Assembly: GCA_963808455.1 (NCBI GenBank)
Contig: CAWEHT010000226.1
Span: 1 to 26,068 of the forward strand
Direction of reading: 5' to 3'
DNA: 26,068 nt
Source of the DNA: CAWEHT01 sp963808455
GTDB taxonomy: Bacteria > Chloroflexota > Anaerolineae > CG2-30-64-16
In this document: piece after piece, positions 1 to 8,724 of the stretch
Numbering within the stretch: the stretch's first letter is position 1
How the letters are laid out: every line of letters begins with the position of its first letter
Made by a program: the position numbers and the translations under genes
The notes under the pieces: generated by a model
Told to the model about the DNA's origin: nothing
Seen by the model: only the letters and a program-made list of their open reading frames with translations
Databases searched by the model: none

Positions 1-284
1 GGCTTTTCGTCAGATTGGACGTAAAGTGTCAGCGATTCGGAGAGGGCGTCTGCGGACAGACTGCGCACGAATGTGCCGGAGCCTTGCTTCGAATCCAACA
101 GGCCCTTCTCTTGAAGCATCTTGACCGCTTCCCTCAGGGACGTACGGCTAACCCCCAGTTCCTCGGCAAGCTGGCGCTCTGGAGGCAGACGATCGCCCGG
201 CCGGAGTTGCTTTTGTAAGATGAGCTCGGTGAAGTGATTCACCACTTCCTCGGAAAGCTTCTTTGGCCTCATCGTCTTGTACAT
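1..284 (-). CDS. FadR-type GntR transcriptional regulator (N-terminal part)
   Basis: DNA-binding regulator, cut by the left window edge after 94 residues. The visible part is a GntR winged helix-turn-helix: LPPERQLAEELGVSRTSLRE (residues 33-52) covers the recognition region and GSGTFV (68-73) is the wing. The closing effector domain (FCD is expected for the FadR subfamily) lies outside the window, so the subfamily is inferred. The ATG at 282-284 is preceded by GGAGGG at about 8 nt. Its promoter (332-359) and overlapping palindrome (316-330) are almost copied in front of the first gene of the amidohydrolase cluster at 13.65 kb. It therefore probably represses both its own gene and the whole cluster, released by a substrate or pathway intermediate. 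It is the last gene of the leftward cluster but has its own promoter. Confidence 0.9.
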   Translation of the reverse strand, partial: MYKTMRPKKLSEEVVNHFTELILQKQLRPGDRLPPERQLAEELGVSRTSLREAVKMLQEKGLLDSKQGSGTFVRSLSADALSESLTLYVQSDEK

Positions 285-315
285 GGAACCCTCCGTCAGC
301 TTGGCCCCCAGAACA

Positions 316-359
316 TTGGTATGATGACCACATTATAGCACCAGTATACCAGCTGTCAA
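316..359 (-). promoter_or_regulatory. Promoter and operator of the GntR regulator gene
   Basis: On the minus strand there is a consensus -35 TTGACA (354-359), a 16-bp spacer and a consensus -10 TATAAT (332-337). The palindrome TTGGTATGATGACCA (316-330 on +; TGGT-N6-ACCA) sits over the expected start point, the usual place for a repressor site. A second imperfect copy, GGTATACTGG, lies inside the spacer. The same module recurs at 13641-13684. The family is known to bind short TGGT/ACCA palindromes; binding by this protein is inferred. Confidence 0.82.
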
Positions 360-461
360 GCCGAGACGACAACATTGCCCAGAAGCTGCCGGCGAAGCAA
401 CGGGGGCAGACAAGAAGATCGAAGCCACAGGCTCGTCTGCCACGACCACGGGCTTAGGTGA

Positions 462-481
462 CCGGCCGCACTCCTGGCCGG
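462..481 (-). terminator. GC-rich hairpin after the cluster's last metabolic gene
   Basis: A perfect 6-bp stem CCGGCC/GGCCGG with an 8-nt loop begins about 30 nt past the stop codon of the amidohydrolase-2 gene. There is no T-tract, so it may act as a transcript-end stabiliser or a Rho-assisted end rather than a classical terminator. The rest of 285-513 shows only the regulator's promoter and leader. Confidence 0.3.
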
Positions 482-513
482 CGATCCCGACGCGCCGGCG
501 CCCACCTCGCCGA

Positions 514-1334
514 TCAGCCTATGCCCAGTATCTCCAGGCAGTTGCGATTGAGGATCCCTTCCACAGCTTCTGCTGGTATTGCAGGCAGGTTCGTGCCTCG
601 GGGGATGGCAGCGGCTTCATAGAGGCCATCCCGCTCCTCGTCCGGCTTGAACCAGGGAAAATCGGTGCCGAAGAACACCTTGTTGACACCACCGTACTGC
701 ACCAGTTCGACCAGGGCCGTGTACAACACCCAGGTGCGCAGGCGCAGGCCCGATACGTCCGCATAGACATTCGGCTGCTTGTTGATGAGCGCAATAACCT
801 CGCGGACCCACGGAAAGCCAAGGTGGGCGACGATCATCTTGAGGTCGGGGAATGCCCTGGCGATCTTATCCAATCTAACGGGGCTTGCCCACTCGAGCGG
901 ACCGAAGCGAGCGTCGAACGATGTCCCCTGATGCCACAGGATCGGCAGGCGGACGGCCTGGATTTTCTCTCATAGACCGGGAAGTAGGCTTCGTCGTCGG
1001 GCTCGAAACCTTGATAGATGGGACCCAGTTTGATACCTTTGCCACCCCACTCCTCGAGCAGGCGATCGATCTCTCCGATCACGCCGGGCTTCCTGGGGTC
1101 GATGTTGTAGAACGGCACAAATTTGGGATTCTCACGGGTAAAATGGGCGACGACGTCATTGCTGTTGATGCTCGGCGGTCCCCAATGGGCCAGCATGATG
1201 GCCCGGTCCACGCTCTGCATGGCCTCGAGGTACGGCGTCGCAACCCAATCCGGGACGCGATGGTTGTCCCTCCAGAACTCGGCAGCCTTCTGGTCCTCCA
1301 GCGAACCGAGATGGCTATGGCAGTCAACGCGCAT
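514..1334 (-). CDS. Amidohydrolase-2 family metal-dependent hydrolase (one frameshift)
   Basis: Predicted TIM-barrel metal hydrolase or decarboxylase of the ACMSD/amidohydrolase-2 type, about 273 residues once one base is restored. The N-terminus begins MRVDCHSHLG, giving the HxH metal ligands at residues 6 and 8. Downstream are the second-half motif MIVAHLG, with a ligand His, and GTDFPWF, with the conserved Asp. A one-base deletion near 963-971 breaks the frame: VYE should continue in the other frame as KIQAVRLPILWHQGTSF. The start codon overlaps the end of the preceding amidohydrolase by 11 nt and has GGAGGAG 3 nt upstream, so translation is coupled. The reaction is unknown; by position it probably acts late in the same pathway. 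The indel is probably a sequence error because both halves are well conserved. Confidence 0.82.
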
Positions 1335-2937
1335 CTTCTCCTCCGATTGAACTCAGCCCCGTGCAGCGGCAGGGGGCCTCGCAGCCCCGGCCGCCGGCTT
1401 CCGCCCGCGCCCACTGGACCTGGCCGCCGACGATGGTCAAGTTGACGGGAATCGAGCCAAGCTCGGCCGGATCGACGGTCAACGGATTGCCTCCAAGCAG
1501 CACCAGGTCGGCGAGCTTGCCCGGCTCGATGGTGCCCTTGGACTTTTCCTCGCCCGCGAGCCTCGCCCCATTCACTGTGAACAACGCGAGCGCTTCGTGC
1601 ACCGTAAGCCTGCGGATCGGCTCAACCTGGTTCACCAGGGCATGGATGCCGGCCAGTGGGCAGATCGGTGTGACGTCGCTGTCCGAACCGCCTGCGACCA
1701 GAAGGCCGGCATCTACGATCTGGCGATAAGGGTGGCGGCGGCCTGCGCGCGCCGCCCCCAACCGCCGAGCGACCGTGCGCTGCGGTCCCGCGCTCATGGC
1801 TGGCTGCATGGCAACACCCACGCCCAACCGCGCCGCCCGCTCGATCTGTTGCTCCGACGCCAGGCTAAAATGCTCGATCCTCGGTCGCCGTGCGGCGAAG
1901 CTGGAATCGGCCTCCTGGACCCGTTCGTAAGCCCCCAATACCTGTTCGATAGCGGCATCGCCGATGGCGTGGAAGCTCACTTGCAGCCCCAGCCTGTGTG
2001 CCTTGATGACCAAATCTTCCATCCCCTGCGATGTAAAGATGAGCTGTCCCGAGGTCGTCGGGTCGTCGGCATAGGGTTCGAGCAAGGCCGCCGTTCGGTC
2101 GATGTACGCGCCGTCCGCCCACAGATCGGCAATCCCTTGCACGCCCGCTCTCGTGGCCCTCGACAGATCGGTGCTCTGAGAGTAAAGCACGAGGCGTACA
2201 GGCAGACGATCCCGTTGATCGAGCAGCACGGGCATGTCCCGCGCGCCGAACGCTTCTCTGGCCTCGATGGCATGGAGGGTGGTGACTCCCGCCTGCAGCG
2301 CCACCCCCGACACCCGCTGCAGGGCCTCCAGACGGATCGCGTCATCCATCCTGTCATAAAAGAAACTACGTGCCTGTATATGCGCCTGTTCGGCCATCAG
2401 GCCGGTAGGCTGTCCCCCGGCCCCCAACGCTCGCTGGACGCCGGGCGTTTCCGGCCGGATGCCGGCCGCATCCAGCGCCGGGCTGTTGACCACACAGTGG
2501 TTCAGTTCGGCATCTCCAACGGCGACAGGCGTGTCAGCGGCGATCCGGTCCAGGTCCCAGCGCGATAGCGGCCGGTCCAGCTCGCTGAGGAAGCACCGCT
2601 GAAAGAAGACGGGCCTGCCGGGGGGCTGCTTCCTCAGCTCATCCTGCGCCACCTCCAGCACTTCGGCGACGGTCCTGCAACCCGACAGCTCCGGGCCTAT
2701 CAGGGCCAGGCCGGTCTGGACGAAGTGCACGTGCGTGTCGAAAAATCCCGGCAGGACGGTCCTGCCGCCTGCTACCAGGACCCGGGTGTGGCTGTCTACG
2801 AGCGGGCGCAGCGCCGGCCCCGAATCCACAGCGACGATGCGTCCGTTTTCCACCGCAACGGCCCCGTCCTGGAGCAGCGTGTCCCCCGGAACCATCGTCA
2901 GAATGTCTGCCCCGGTGATCATCAAGTCGGCTCGCAT
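1324..2937 (-). CDS. YtcJ-like amidohydrolase (Amidohydro_3), paralogue 4
   Basis: Intact 537-residue metal-dependent amidohydrolase. It has the N-terminal beta-sandwich start, GFFDTHVHF with HxH at residues 69/71, the later ligand regions SFHAIGDAA and RIEHFSL, and the C-terminal GGSDSDV motif with the catalytic Asp. The end, KSKGTIEPGKLADLVLLGGN, is typical of the family. Relatives hydrolyse C-N bonds, for example in N-substituted formamides; the substrate here is not known. The ATG at 2935-2937 was chosen because GGGAGG lies 6 nt before it; two upstream ATGs would sit on or before that site. It is clearly more divergent than the other three paralogues in the cluster. It has an unusually long tail after VGGQVQW, which runs into the start of the next gene (11-nt overlap). 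Confidence 0.9.
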   Translation of the reverse strand: MRADLMITGADILTMVPGDTLLQDGAVAVENGRIVAVDSGPALRPLVDSHTRVLVAGGRTVLPGFFDTHVHFVQTGLALIGPELSGCRTVAEVLEVAQDELRKQPPGRPVFFQRCFLSELDRPLSRWDLDRIAADTPVAVGDAELNHCVVNSPALDAAGIRPETPGVQRALGAGGQPTGLMAEQAHIQARSFFYDRMDDAIRLEALQRVSGVALQAGVTTLHAIEAREAFGARDMPVLLDQRDRLPVRLVLYSQSTDLSRATRAGVQGIADLWADGAYIDRTAALLEPYADDPTTSGQLIFTSQGMEDLVIKAHRLGLQVSFHAIGDAAIEQVLGAYERVQEADSSFAARRPRIEHFSLASEQQIERAARLGVGVAMQPAMSAGPQRTVARRLGAARAGRRHPYRQIVDAGLLVAGGSDSDVTPICPLAGIHALVNQVEPIRRLTVHEALALFTVNGARLAGEEKSKGTIEPGKLADLVLLGGNPLTVDPAELGSIPVNLTIVGGQVQWARAEAGGRGCEAPCRCTGLSSIGGEDAR

Positions 2938-2986
2938 CTTCATCCTCCCTATAACAGCCACCCCGGCTCACTGAACCCGCGTTGGT

Positions 2987-4751
2987 CTACTTCTCGATAT
3001 GGATGTCGTAAAATTCTTCAGCGAAGCCGACGGGCTCGAAACTGAGCCCCTTCACTTCCGCCCGCGTGGCAATGAGGTTGTTGAATTGGCGGATCGGTAC
3101 CACCAGAGCCAGATCCAGGTATCCGCTGCTGAAGTTTCTGGTAGATGGGGAAGCGCGCCGTGGGATCAGTGGTCTCGCGGCCTTGTGCCAGCCATTGATC
3201 GATCTGGGCATCCTTGATGCACGTCCAGGCCCAACCATTGCCCACATCGCTGGAGTCGTACACGATATCGAGCGCGTTGGGATCGACATCTGTGTTGCCG
3301 GTATGGACCAGGTTGTGCTCACATTTGTTGGCTTTGGCATACATGGCCGGGAACGCACCCACGTCGATGGTCAGGTCGATGCCGAGGTCCTTGAGCTGTG
3401 CCTGGACGATTTGGGCCATCTTGTCCATGTTTTGCCAGGTGAAGGTCGGCCATTCGAGCTTGAGCGGCTGCCCATCTTTCGACCGCATGCCGTCGGGCCC
3501 GGCCTTCCAACCAGCATCGTCCAACAGGCTCTTGGCTTTCGCCTGGTCATAGGGATACATCTGTTCGGAGCCGGACCAGTAGCCCAGGGTGTTGGGAGCA
3601 AGCGGGCTGTAGGCCAGACCATACTGGCCGGCAAAGAGCGTATCCACGATAGCTTTCTTGTCGATGCCGTATTCCAGGGCTTGCCGGACCTTGAGATCGT
3701 CCAGCGGTGGCTTGGTGACATTCATGGCGATCGCGAGGGGAGTGCCAGGTTGGATGATGTTGTAGGTCTTGTAGTTCGGATCGGCGGCGAGCTGGCCAAA
3801 ATCCTCTGGCGGCACGTCGTTGATCATGTTCGTCTCACCCGTCTGGAGGGTGCCGCTGCGCACCGTCGCCTCGGGTATGAACTTGAAGTCAATCTCGTCC
3901 AGGTAGGCCGGCCCCTGGTGGGTGAAGTAGTCCGATGCCCAGTTGTAGTCCGGATTCCGGACGAGGGTCACGTGGTCCGAGCGCACCCACTCCTTGAATA
4001 TAAAGGGCCCCGTCCCCACCAAATGGTCGGTGAAGGTATCCCCATACTTCTTGACCGCGGTCGGTGACACGATGCTTACGTTCGGCTGGGCGATGCCACT
4101 CAGGAACGGCCCATAGGGCGCCGTGAGATGGATCTTGGCCGTAAAATCGTCGATGACCTCCGTAGAGGTGTACGTCCCGACCAGCGCAATTGACTGCTCG
4201 GACTTGGTCGCCGGGTTGACGATGCGGTCGAACGTGAACTTCACAGCAGCGGCATTGAACGGCGTCCCATCGTGGAACTTCACGTCCTGTCGCAAGTGGA
4301 AGGTGTAGGTCAGCCCGTCCGGCGAGATCTCCCACTTAGTGGCCAGCCCAGGGTGGAATTTGCCATCAGGCGTCTCGCGAACCAGAGTGTCGAACACTGC
4401 GCCGTCGATGGCGGCCCCTTCGTACGAGCTGCCCACGAGCGGGTCCAGGGTTTCGGGCTCATTGCTCAAGCCAAAGACCAGCTTGCCTCCAGAAGTCACC
4501 TGACCTGCGGGCGTCGCGGCGGCCGGCTGAGCCGCGGCAGTCGTTGGCTCGGAGGTGTTGGCGGGGGCCGTTGATTCCGTGCTGGCCGCCGTCGGCTGGG
4601 CGGCAACAGCAATGGCCGTAGGTTGAGCTGCGGGAGCCGATGACGATGTGGGCTGCGCCGGTGCGGGGGCCGCCCCTCCGGCACAAGCCGCAAGCGCGAG
4701 GATCAAAACAACACATGTCACTGCCAAAGAGAATCGGGTACACGGCCTCAT
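2987..4751 (-). CDS. Peptide/opine-type ABC transporter solute-binding lipoprotein (one frameshift)
   Basis: Extracytoplasmic substrate-binding protein of family 5 (DppA/OppA), about 587 residues. The start ATG at 4749-4751 has AAGGAGG 8 nt upstream. The signal peptide ends in the lipobox LAAC, giving a lipid-anchored Cys. A Pro/Ala/Thr-rich tether follows to about residue 75, then the mature domain with LVFGLSNEPETLDP and the family signature stretch ATKWEISPDGLTYTFHLR. A one-base insertion around 3137-3140 shifts the frame after FPIYQKLQQ. The true C-terminus continues as YLDLALVVPIRQFNN and ends FYDIHIEK. It lies directly after the two permease genes, separated by a 241-bp structured gap. 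It probably delivers an oligopeptide-like or amide-containing substrate to that pair. Confidence 0.9.
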
Positions 4752-4803
4752 ATTGTTACCCTCCTTTGGGTCACAGTTCTTCCACAGGGTCAAATGATCC
4801 CGC

Positions 4804-4942
4804 GGGGTTTTATGCCCCTGACACGTTCGGACGTCCGGCGCCGCTGGCCCGTGCCCAGGGCCCATCGACCAGAATTCCTCGGCTGATTGCCAACACCACC
4901 TCCAATCTCCATCGGGCAGGGGTCCGCCGGTGTACGCTGCCC
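4804..4942 (-). other. Intra-operon gap with three hairpins before the binding-protein gene
   Basis: The 241-bp gap between the second permease and the solute-binding protein holds three inverted repeats: GGGCAG/CTGCCC (4914-4919/4937-4942), GGCCC/GGGCC (4846-4850/4858-4862) and GGGG/CCCC (4804-4807/4815-4818). No convincing separate promoter was seen. Such gaps often set the higher level of binding protein over permease through RNA processing; that role is inferred. Confidence 0.35.
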
Positions 4943-4992
4943 CTCTGGACAAGATCACCTCGATAGTGAATCCTGTTTCCCTGCCCTCGCCT

Positions 4993-5904
4993 TCACCCCA
5001 CCTTCATGCGCGGGTCGAGAGCAACCCGCAGGCCGTCGCCCATCATGTTGACGCCGATCACAAGCGACATGATCGCCAGACCGGGAAAGGTTGTGATCCA
5101 GGGCGCGATCCGCAGGTAGTTCCTTCCATCACTGAGGATAGCGCCCCACTCCGGCGTGGGCGGCGGGGCTCCCAGCCCCAGGAAACTGAGAGAAGCCGCA
5201 TTCAGGATGGCCCAGGCCACGCTCAGGGTGCACAACACGATCAAGGGCGCCACAATATTCGGCAAAATGTGCAGCACAATGATGCGCCAGGGCTTGCAGC
5301 CGGCCACGGTGGCCGACGCGACGAAGACTTCCTCTTTCGCTGCCAGGACACAGCCGCGCGCCAGCCGGGCGAACGAAGGGATCAATCCGATCCCCACTGC
5401 GACAATCACGTTGTTGAGCCCTGTCCCAAGGAAGGCGATAATGATCAGCGCCAGCAGAATGCCGGGAAAGGCCAACATGGCGTCCACCAGCCTCATGATC
5501 ACCTCGTCAGCCACCCCGCCGTAGTAGCCGGCCATCAGCCCCAGGAGGGTCCCCATCAAGGCACCAATGAATGCCGATGCGAACCCCACCTTGAGCGTTA
5601 GCATGCTGCCCCACAAGACGCGGCTGAGGATGTCTCTGCCGAAGAGGTCCGTGCCGAGCCAATGCTGAATGTTGGGAGCGCTCAAGCGTGCCCCTGTGCC
5701 CATCTTGATCGGGTCGTACGGCGAGATAACGGGCGCCAGGATAGCGCAAGCGAGCCAAAAAAGGGTGACAATCAGGCCGATGGTTGCCCCGCGGTTGTGA
5801 AGCAGCCGTTGTAGCGCCGTGCCAAATGGGCTACGCGGCTTGACAAGCGCCGCAATTGGCGCAGTGCCGTCACACGCGACCACATGCAGTCCGCTGGTGC
5901 TCAT
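4993..5904 (-). CDS. ABC transporter permease, DppC/OppC type
   Basis: Intact 303-residue inner-membrane permease. The order is a cytoplasmic start, one membrane segment (about 42-60), the periplasmic stretch with HWLGTDLFGRDILSR that typifies DppC, then the transport domain with about five more membrane segments. The EAA-type loop lies around ASATVAGCKPWRIIVLHILPN, where the ATPase would dock. The ending GDGLRVALDPRMK is typical. The ATG at 5902-5904 has AGGTAGG just upstream. It lies 5 nt after the partner permease gene, so the two are co-transcribed. It pairs with DppB-like 5910-6833 to form the channel. No ATPase gene is present in the cluster. Confidence 0.93.
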   Translation of the reverse strand: MSTSGLHVVACDGTAPIAALVKPRSPFGTALQRLLHNRGATIGLIVTLFWLACAILAPVISPYDPIKMGTGARLSAPNIQHWLGTDLFGRDILSRVLWGSMLTLKVGFASAFIGALMGTLLGLMAGYYGGVADEVIMRLVDAMLAFPGILLALIIIAFLGTGLNNVIVAVGIGLIPSFARLARGCVLAAKEEVFVASATVAGCKPWRIIVLHILPNIVAPLIVLCTLSVAWAILNAASLSFLGLGAPPPTPEWGAILSDGRNYLRIAPWITTFPGLAIMSLVIGVNMMGDGLRVALDPRMKVG

Positions 5905-5909
5905 AATAC

Positions 5910-6833
5910 CTACCTGCTATGGATGCGGGGGTTGACAACGGTATAAAGGATGTTCACGCAGAGGTTGGCGGCCATATAGAACACTGCGGCGAAAAGGATG
6001 GTCCCTTGCACGAGGGGGAAATCCTTCCAGAGCACGGCCTGGATGGCCAGGCGGCCGATGCCCTGGCGAGAAAAGACCGTCTCGATAACCACAGCGCCGC
6101 CCAGCAACCAGCCAAATTCCAGGCCCACCATCGTAATAATAGGGATCAGGGCGTTCTTCAGGGCGTGCCGCATCACGACCATGCGTTCGGCGAGACCTTT
6201 GGCGCGGGCCGTGACGATATATTCCTTCCGCATGACTTCTACCATGCTCGACCTCGTGAGACGCGCCACAGTCGCCGCTACATTGAACCCCAGCACAGCT
6301 GCCGGCATGATCAAGCGGTTCAGCCCGCCCTGGCCTGTCGCCGGCAGCCACCCCAGCGTGAGAGCAAATACGAAGATCATCAGCAAGCCCACCCAGAAGC
6401 TGGGCATCGACACGCCCGCCACCGCGAAGATCATGAGCAGGTTGTCCAGCCAGCTGCCCTCGTACAGGGCAGAAATCAGCCCCAGCGCGACCCCCACGGT
6501 GATCCCGATGATCATGGCTGCCACGGCCAGCTCCAGTGTGGCGGGAAATTGGGCCAGGATCATGCTCATTACCGGCTGGCCGGTGAAGATCGAGCTGCCA
6601 AAATCACCCCGAATGGCACCACCCAGGAACCGCCCGTATTGCACGAGGATGGGCTGATCCAGGCCCAGCTCGTGGCGCAGCTCCGAGATGCGCGCCGCCG
6701 AGCCGCCGCTCGTTTGAAGCATGACCGCCGCGGGATCTCCCGGCAAGAGCCGCATCATGGCGAAGGCCGCCGTCGAGACAATCCACAACACCACGATCGA
6801 GAGGAGCAGTCTGCGAGTAATCTGTTCCGCCAT
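5910..6833 (-). CDS. ABC transporter permease, DppB/OppB type
   Basis: Intact 307-residue permease for peptide-, nickel- or opine-type import. An N-terminal membrane segment (about 8-28) is followed by the DppB hallmark RLLPGDPAA, a periplasmic loop with LGLDQPILVQYGRFL, and five further membrane segments. The EAA loop is YIVTARAKGLAERMVVMRHALKN. The ending VNILYTVVNPRI is typical of DppB. The start ATG at 6831-6833 has AGGGG at about 7 nt. An upstream in-frame ATG would add 15 residues without a better ribosome site. It is the first transporter gene in the transcript, followed by the DppC-like permease and the binding protein. Confidence 0.93.
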   Translation of the reverse strand: MAEQITRRLLLSIVVLWIVSTAAFAMMRLLPGDPAAVMLQTSGGSAARISELRHELGLDQPILVQYGRFLGGAIRGDFGSSIFTGQPVMSMILAQFPATLELAVAAMIIGITVGVALGLISALYEGSWLDNLLMIFAVAGVSMPSFWVGLLMIFVFALTLGWLPATGQGGLNRLIMPAAVLGFNVAATVARLTRSSMVEVMRKEYIVTARAKGLAERMVVMRHALKNALIPIITMVGLEFGWLLGGAVVIETVFSRQGIGRLAIQAVLWKDFPLVQGTILFAAVFYMAANLCVNILYTVVNPRIHSR

Positions 6834-7070
6834 AGAGATACCCCTTGCTGCAACGAGCGCCATCGCTCCCGGAGACAAGAGTCAACAGCCAAGAAGAACG
6901 GTGGTCACCCCAGCTCAAGCTTCAGCTCTCGCCCACCCTTCTCGGGCACGCCGCCGTAAAGGGCCGAGCCGGCCGCAGGAAGGACCACGGGCGGCTACGC
7001 CATGGGAACAAATCGAGGGGCGCCGCCAGGCTGGGCCGCGGTGGGTCAGGCAGATGCGTTCGCGGGCGTC

Positions 7071-7090
7071 GCAGCCGGCGGGGCGGCTGC
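7071..7090 (-). terminator. GC hairpin downstream of amidohydrolase paralogue 3
   Basis: Perfect 6-bp stem GCAGCC/GGCTGC with an 8-nt loop, 10 nt past the stop of the 7100-8700 gene. It lacks a T-tract. It could attenuate read-through from the enzyme genes into the transporter genes. The remaining 6834-7099 shows nothing else. Confidence 0.3.
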
Positions 7091-7099
7091 GGTCATGGC

Positions 7100-8700
7100 T
7101 CATGCCTGTTTGCCCATTGGCAAGGACACCCCGTGCTGGTACCTCACCTGGCCCCCAACGGTCACCATCTCGACCGGGATCTCCTTCAAGGTGCGAGGGT
7201 CTGCCGTCAGAGGATCGCCGCCGAGCACGACCAGATCCGCCAGCTTCCCCGGCTCGATGCTGCCCTTGGTGTGCTCTTCGAAGGCGATCCGTGCACCATT
7301 GACCGTGTACAGCGCAAGTGCCTCCATCGGGGTCAGGCGCCGTTCTGGCTCTGGATGGTTCACGACGGCCTGTATGCCGAGCAAGGGCCCCATGGTCCCC
7401 GCGTCGCTGTCGGAGCCGCCCGCCACCAGGATGCCCGCATCCACAGATCGCGCGATAGGGATGCCTCCGCTTGAATCGCTCCGGCCCCAGGAAATGGACA
7501 CTCGGGGACTGATAACCATCGCAAGCATCCGGGTCGGGCATCGCTGCAAAGTTAGGCTGCATGGCCACCGCCACCTCTAACCGGGCAGCCCGCTCGACGT
7601 GTTGTGGTGTGGGCAGGCTAAAGTGCTCGATGCGGTGCCGGTGATCGGGCCGCGGGTCTTTTGTCAGCGCACGCTCGTAGGCGCTGAGAAGCTGCTCGAT
7701 GGCGGCATCGCCCATGGCGTGCATGCTGATCTGGAGGCCAGCGAGGTGAGCACGCTCGACGTAGGCGTTGAGCTCCTCATCCGAGAAATACAGCACGCCC
7801 TGGGTCGCAGGGTCGTCCGCGTATGGCTGTAGCAAGGCCGCGGTATGCTCCCCGTACGCCCCATCCACGTAGAGGCAGCCGCCGATACAGGGTAAGTGCC
7901 ACTCCAGGGCCTGCGCCACGTCGGTGGATTGAAAGTACACGATGGTCCTGATCGGCAAGTTGTCCTGCTCCTGGAGAATCAGCTCGATATCACGTTGCGG
8001 TAACCAGCCGTGGCGGTCTGGGCTGCCGCCATCCAGCGCGTGAACCGTCGTGATGCCGTGGCGCAGCGCCAGCGCTGAGGCGCGGTGCAGCGCCGCGATG
8101 CGGGTCGCCTCCGGTAGCAGATCGTAGTAGCGATACCTGGCCACGTTGTTGGCCGTGGCCGTCAGTATCCCCGTCGGGAGGCCCGGGCGAAGCCAGCCGA
8201 TGCCCGCCAGCTCGTAAGGAAGGCCAAGCATCTGCCAGGCGACGGTGTTGACAATGCAGGCATGGCCCCCGACGTCCCCGATCATCACCGGCAAGCGGGG
8301 CGCGATCCTGTCGAGATCGCTGCCGGCGAGCTGGCGGTCGATTTCCCCGGCGTCATAGCCGTGGAGCAAAATCACCTCGCCGGGATGCGCCTTGTCCACC
8401 GCGTCGGCGACGACCGCGAGCACCTCCTCTGCGGAGGTAACGTCATATACGCTCGGCCCCAGGAGTCCCAGGCCAGTCTGCATGAAGTGCACGTGCGTGT
8501 CGATAAAGCCCGGCAAGACTGTCTTTCCGGCCAGGCTCAACACCCGCGTGTGCGGATCCCACAAGCGCGCCGATCTCGCCGTCGCTGCCCACGGCGAGGA
8601 CCCGGCCGTCGCCAATCGCAATGGCCCTTGCCCCGCCACGCGGCGCGGCTCGCGCCATGGTAATCACATTCGCATCCCTGATGACCATCTCTGCAATCAC
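7100..8700 (-). CDS. YtcJ-like amidohydrolase, paralogue 3 (two frameshifts)
   Basis: Metal-dependent amidohydrolase of about 532 residues after correcting two one-base insertions. It starts with GTG (8698-8700; MIAEMVIRDANVITMARA), with AGGGGGAG upstream. Motifs in order are GFIDTHVHFMQTG (HxH), SMHAMGDAAIEQLL, HRHRIEHFSLPTPQ, VAGGSDSDAGTMGP with the catalytic Asp, and a typical end KGSIEPGKLADLVVLGGDP. The breaks are near 8555 (after EIGALVG, where PHTRVLS should follow) and at 7445 (an extra base between HPYRAI and VDAGILVAGG). It is close in sequence to the two paralogues at the 5' end of the cluster. It lies between the aldehyde dehydrogenase and the permeases. The substrate is unknown; C-N bond hydrolysis is the family expectation. 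Confidence 0.85.
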
Positions 8701-8724
8701 TCAGCCTGCTCCCCCTGGCATGGT

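Noticed and set aside
1597..2568. 323-residue plus-strand reading frame
   Set aside because: It is the antisense of the amidohydrolase at 1324-2937. It has no family motifs; such long shadows are common in GC-rich DNA.
5919..6959. 346-residue plus-strand reading frame rich in His, Arg and Gln
   Set aside because: It is the antisense of the permease gene. Hydrophobic codons read backwards give this polar composition.
8681..8690. GATGACCATC as a third regulator site
   Set aside because: It matches only half of the operator, lies in the conserved start MVIRD of an amidohydrolase and has no promoter around it.
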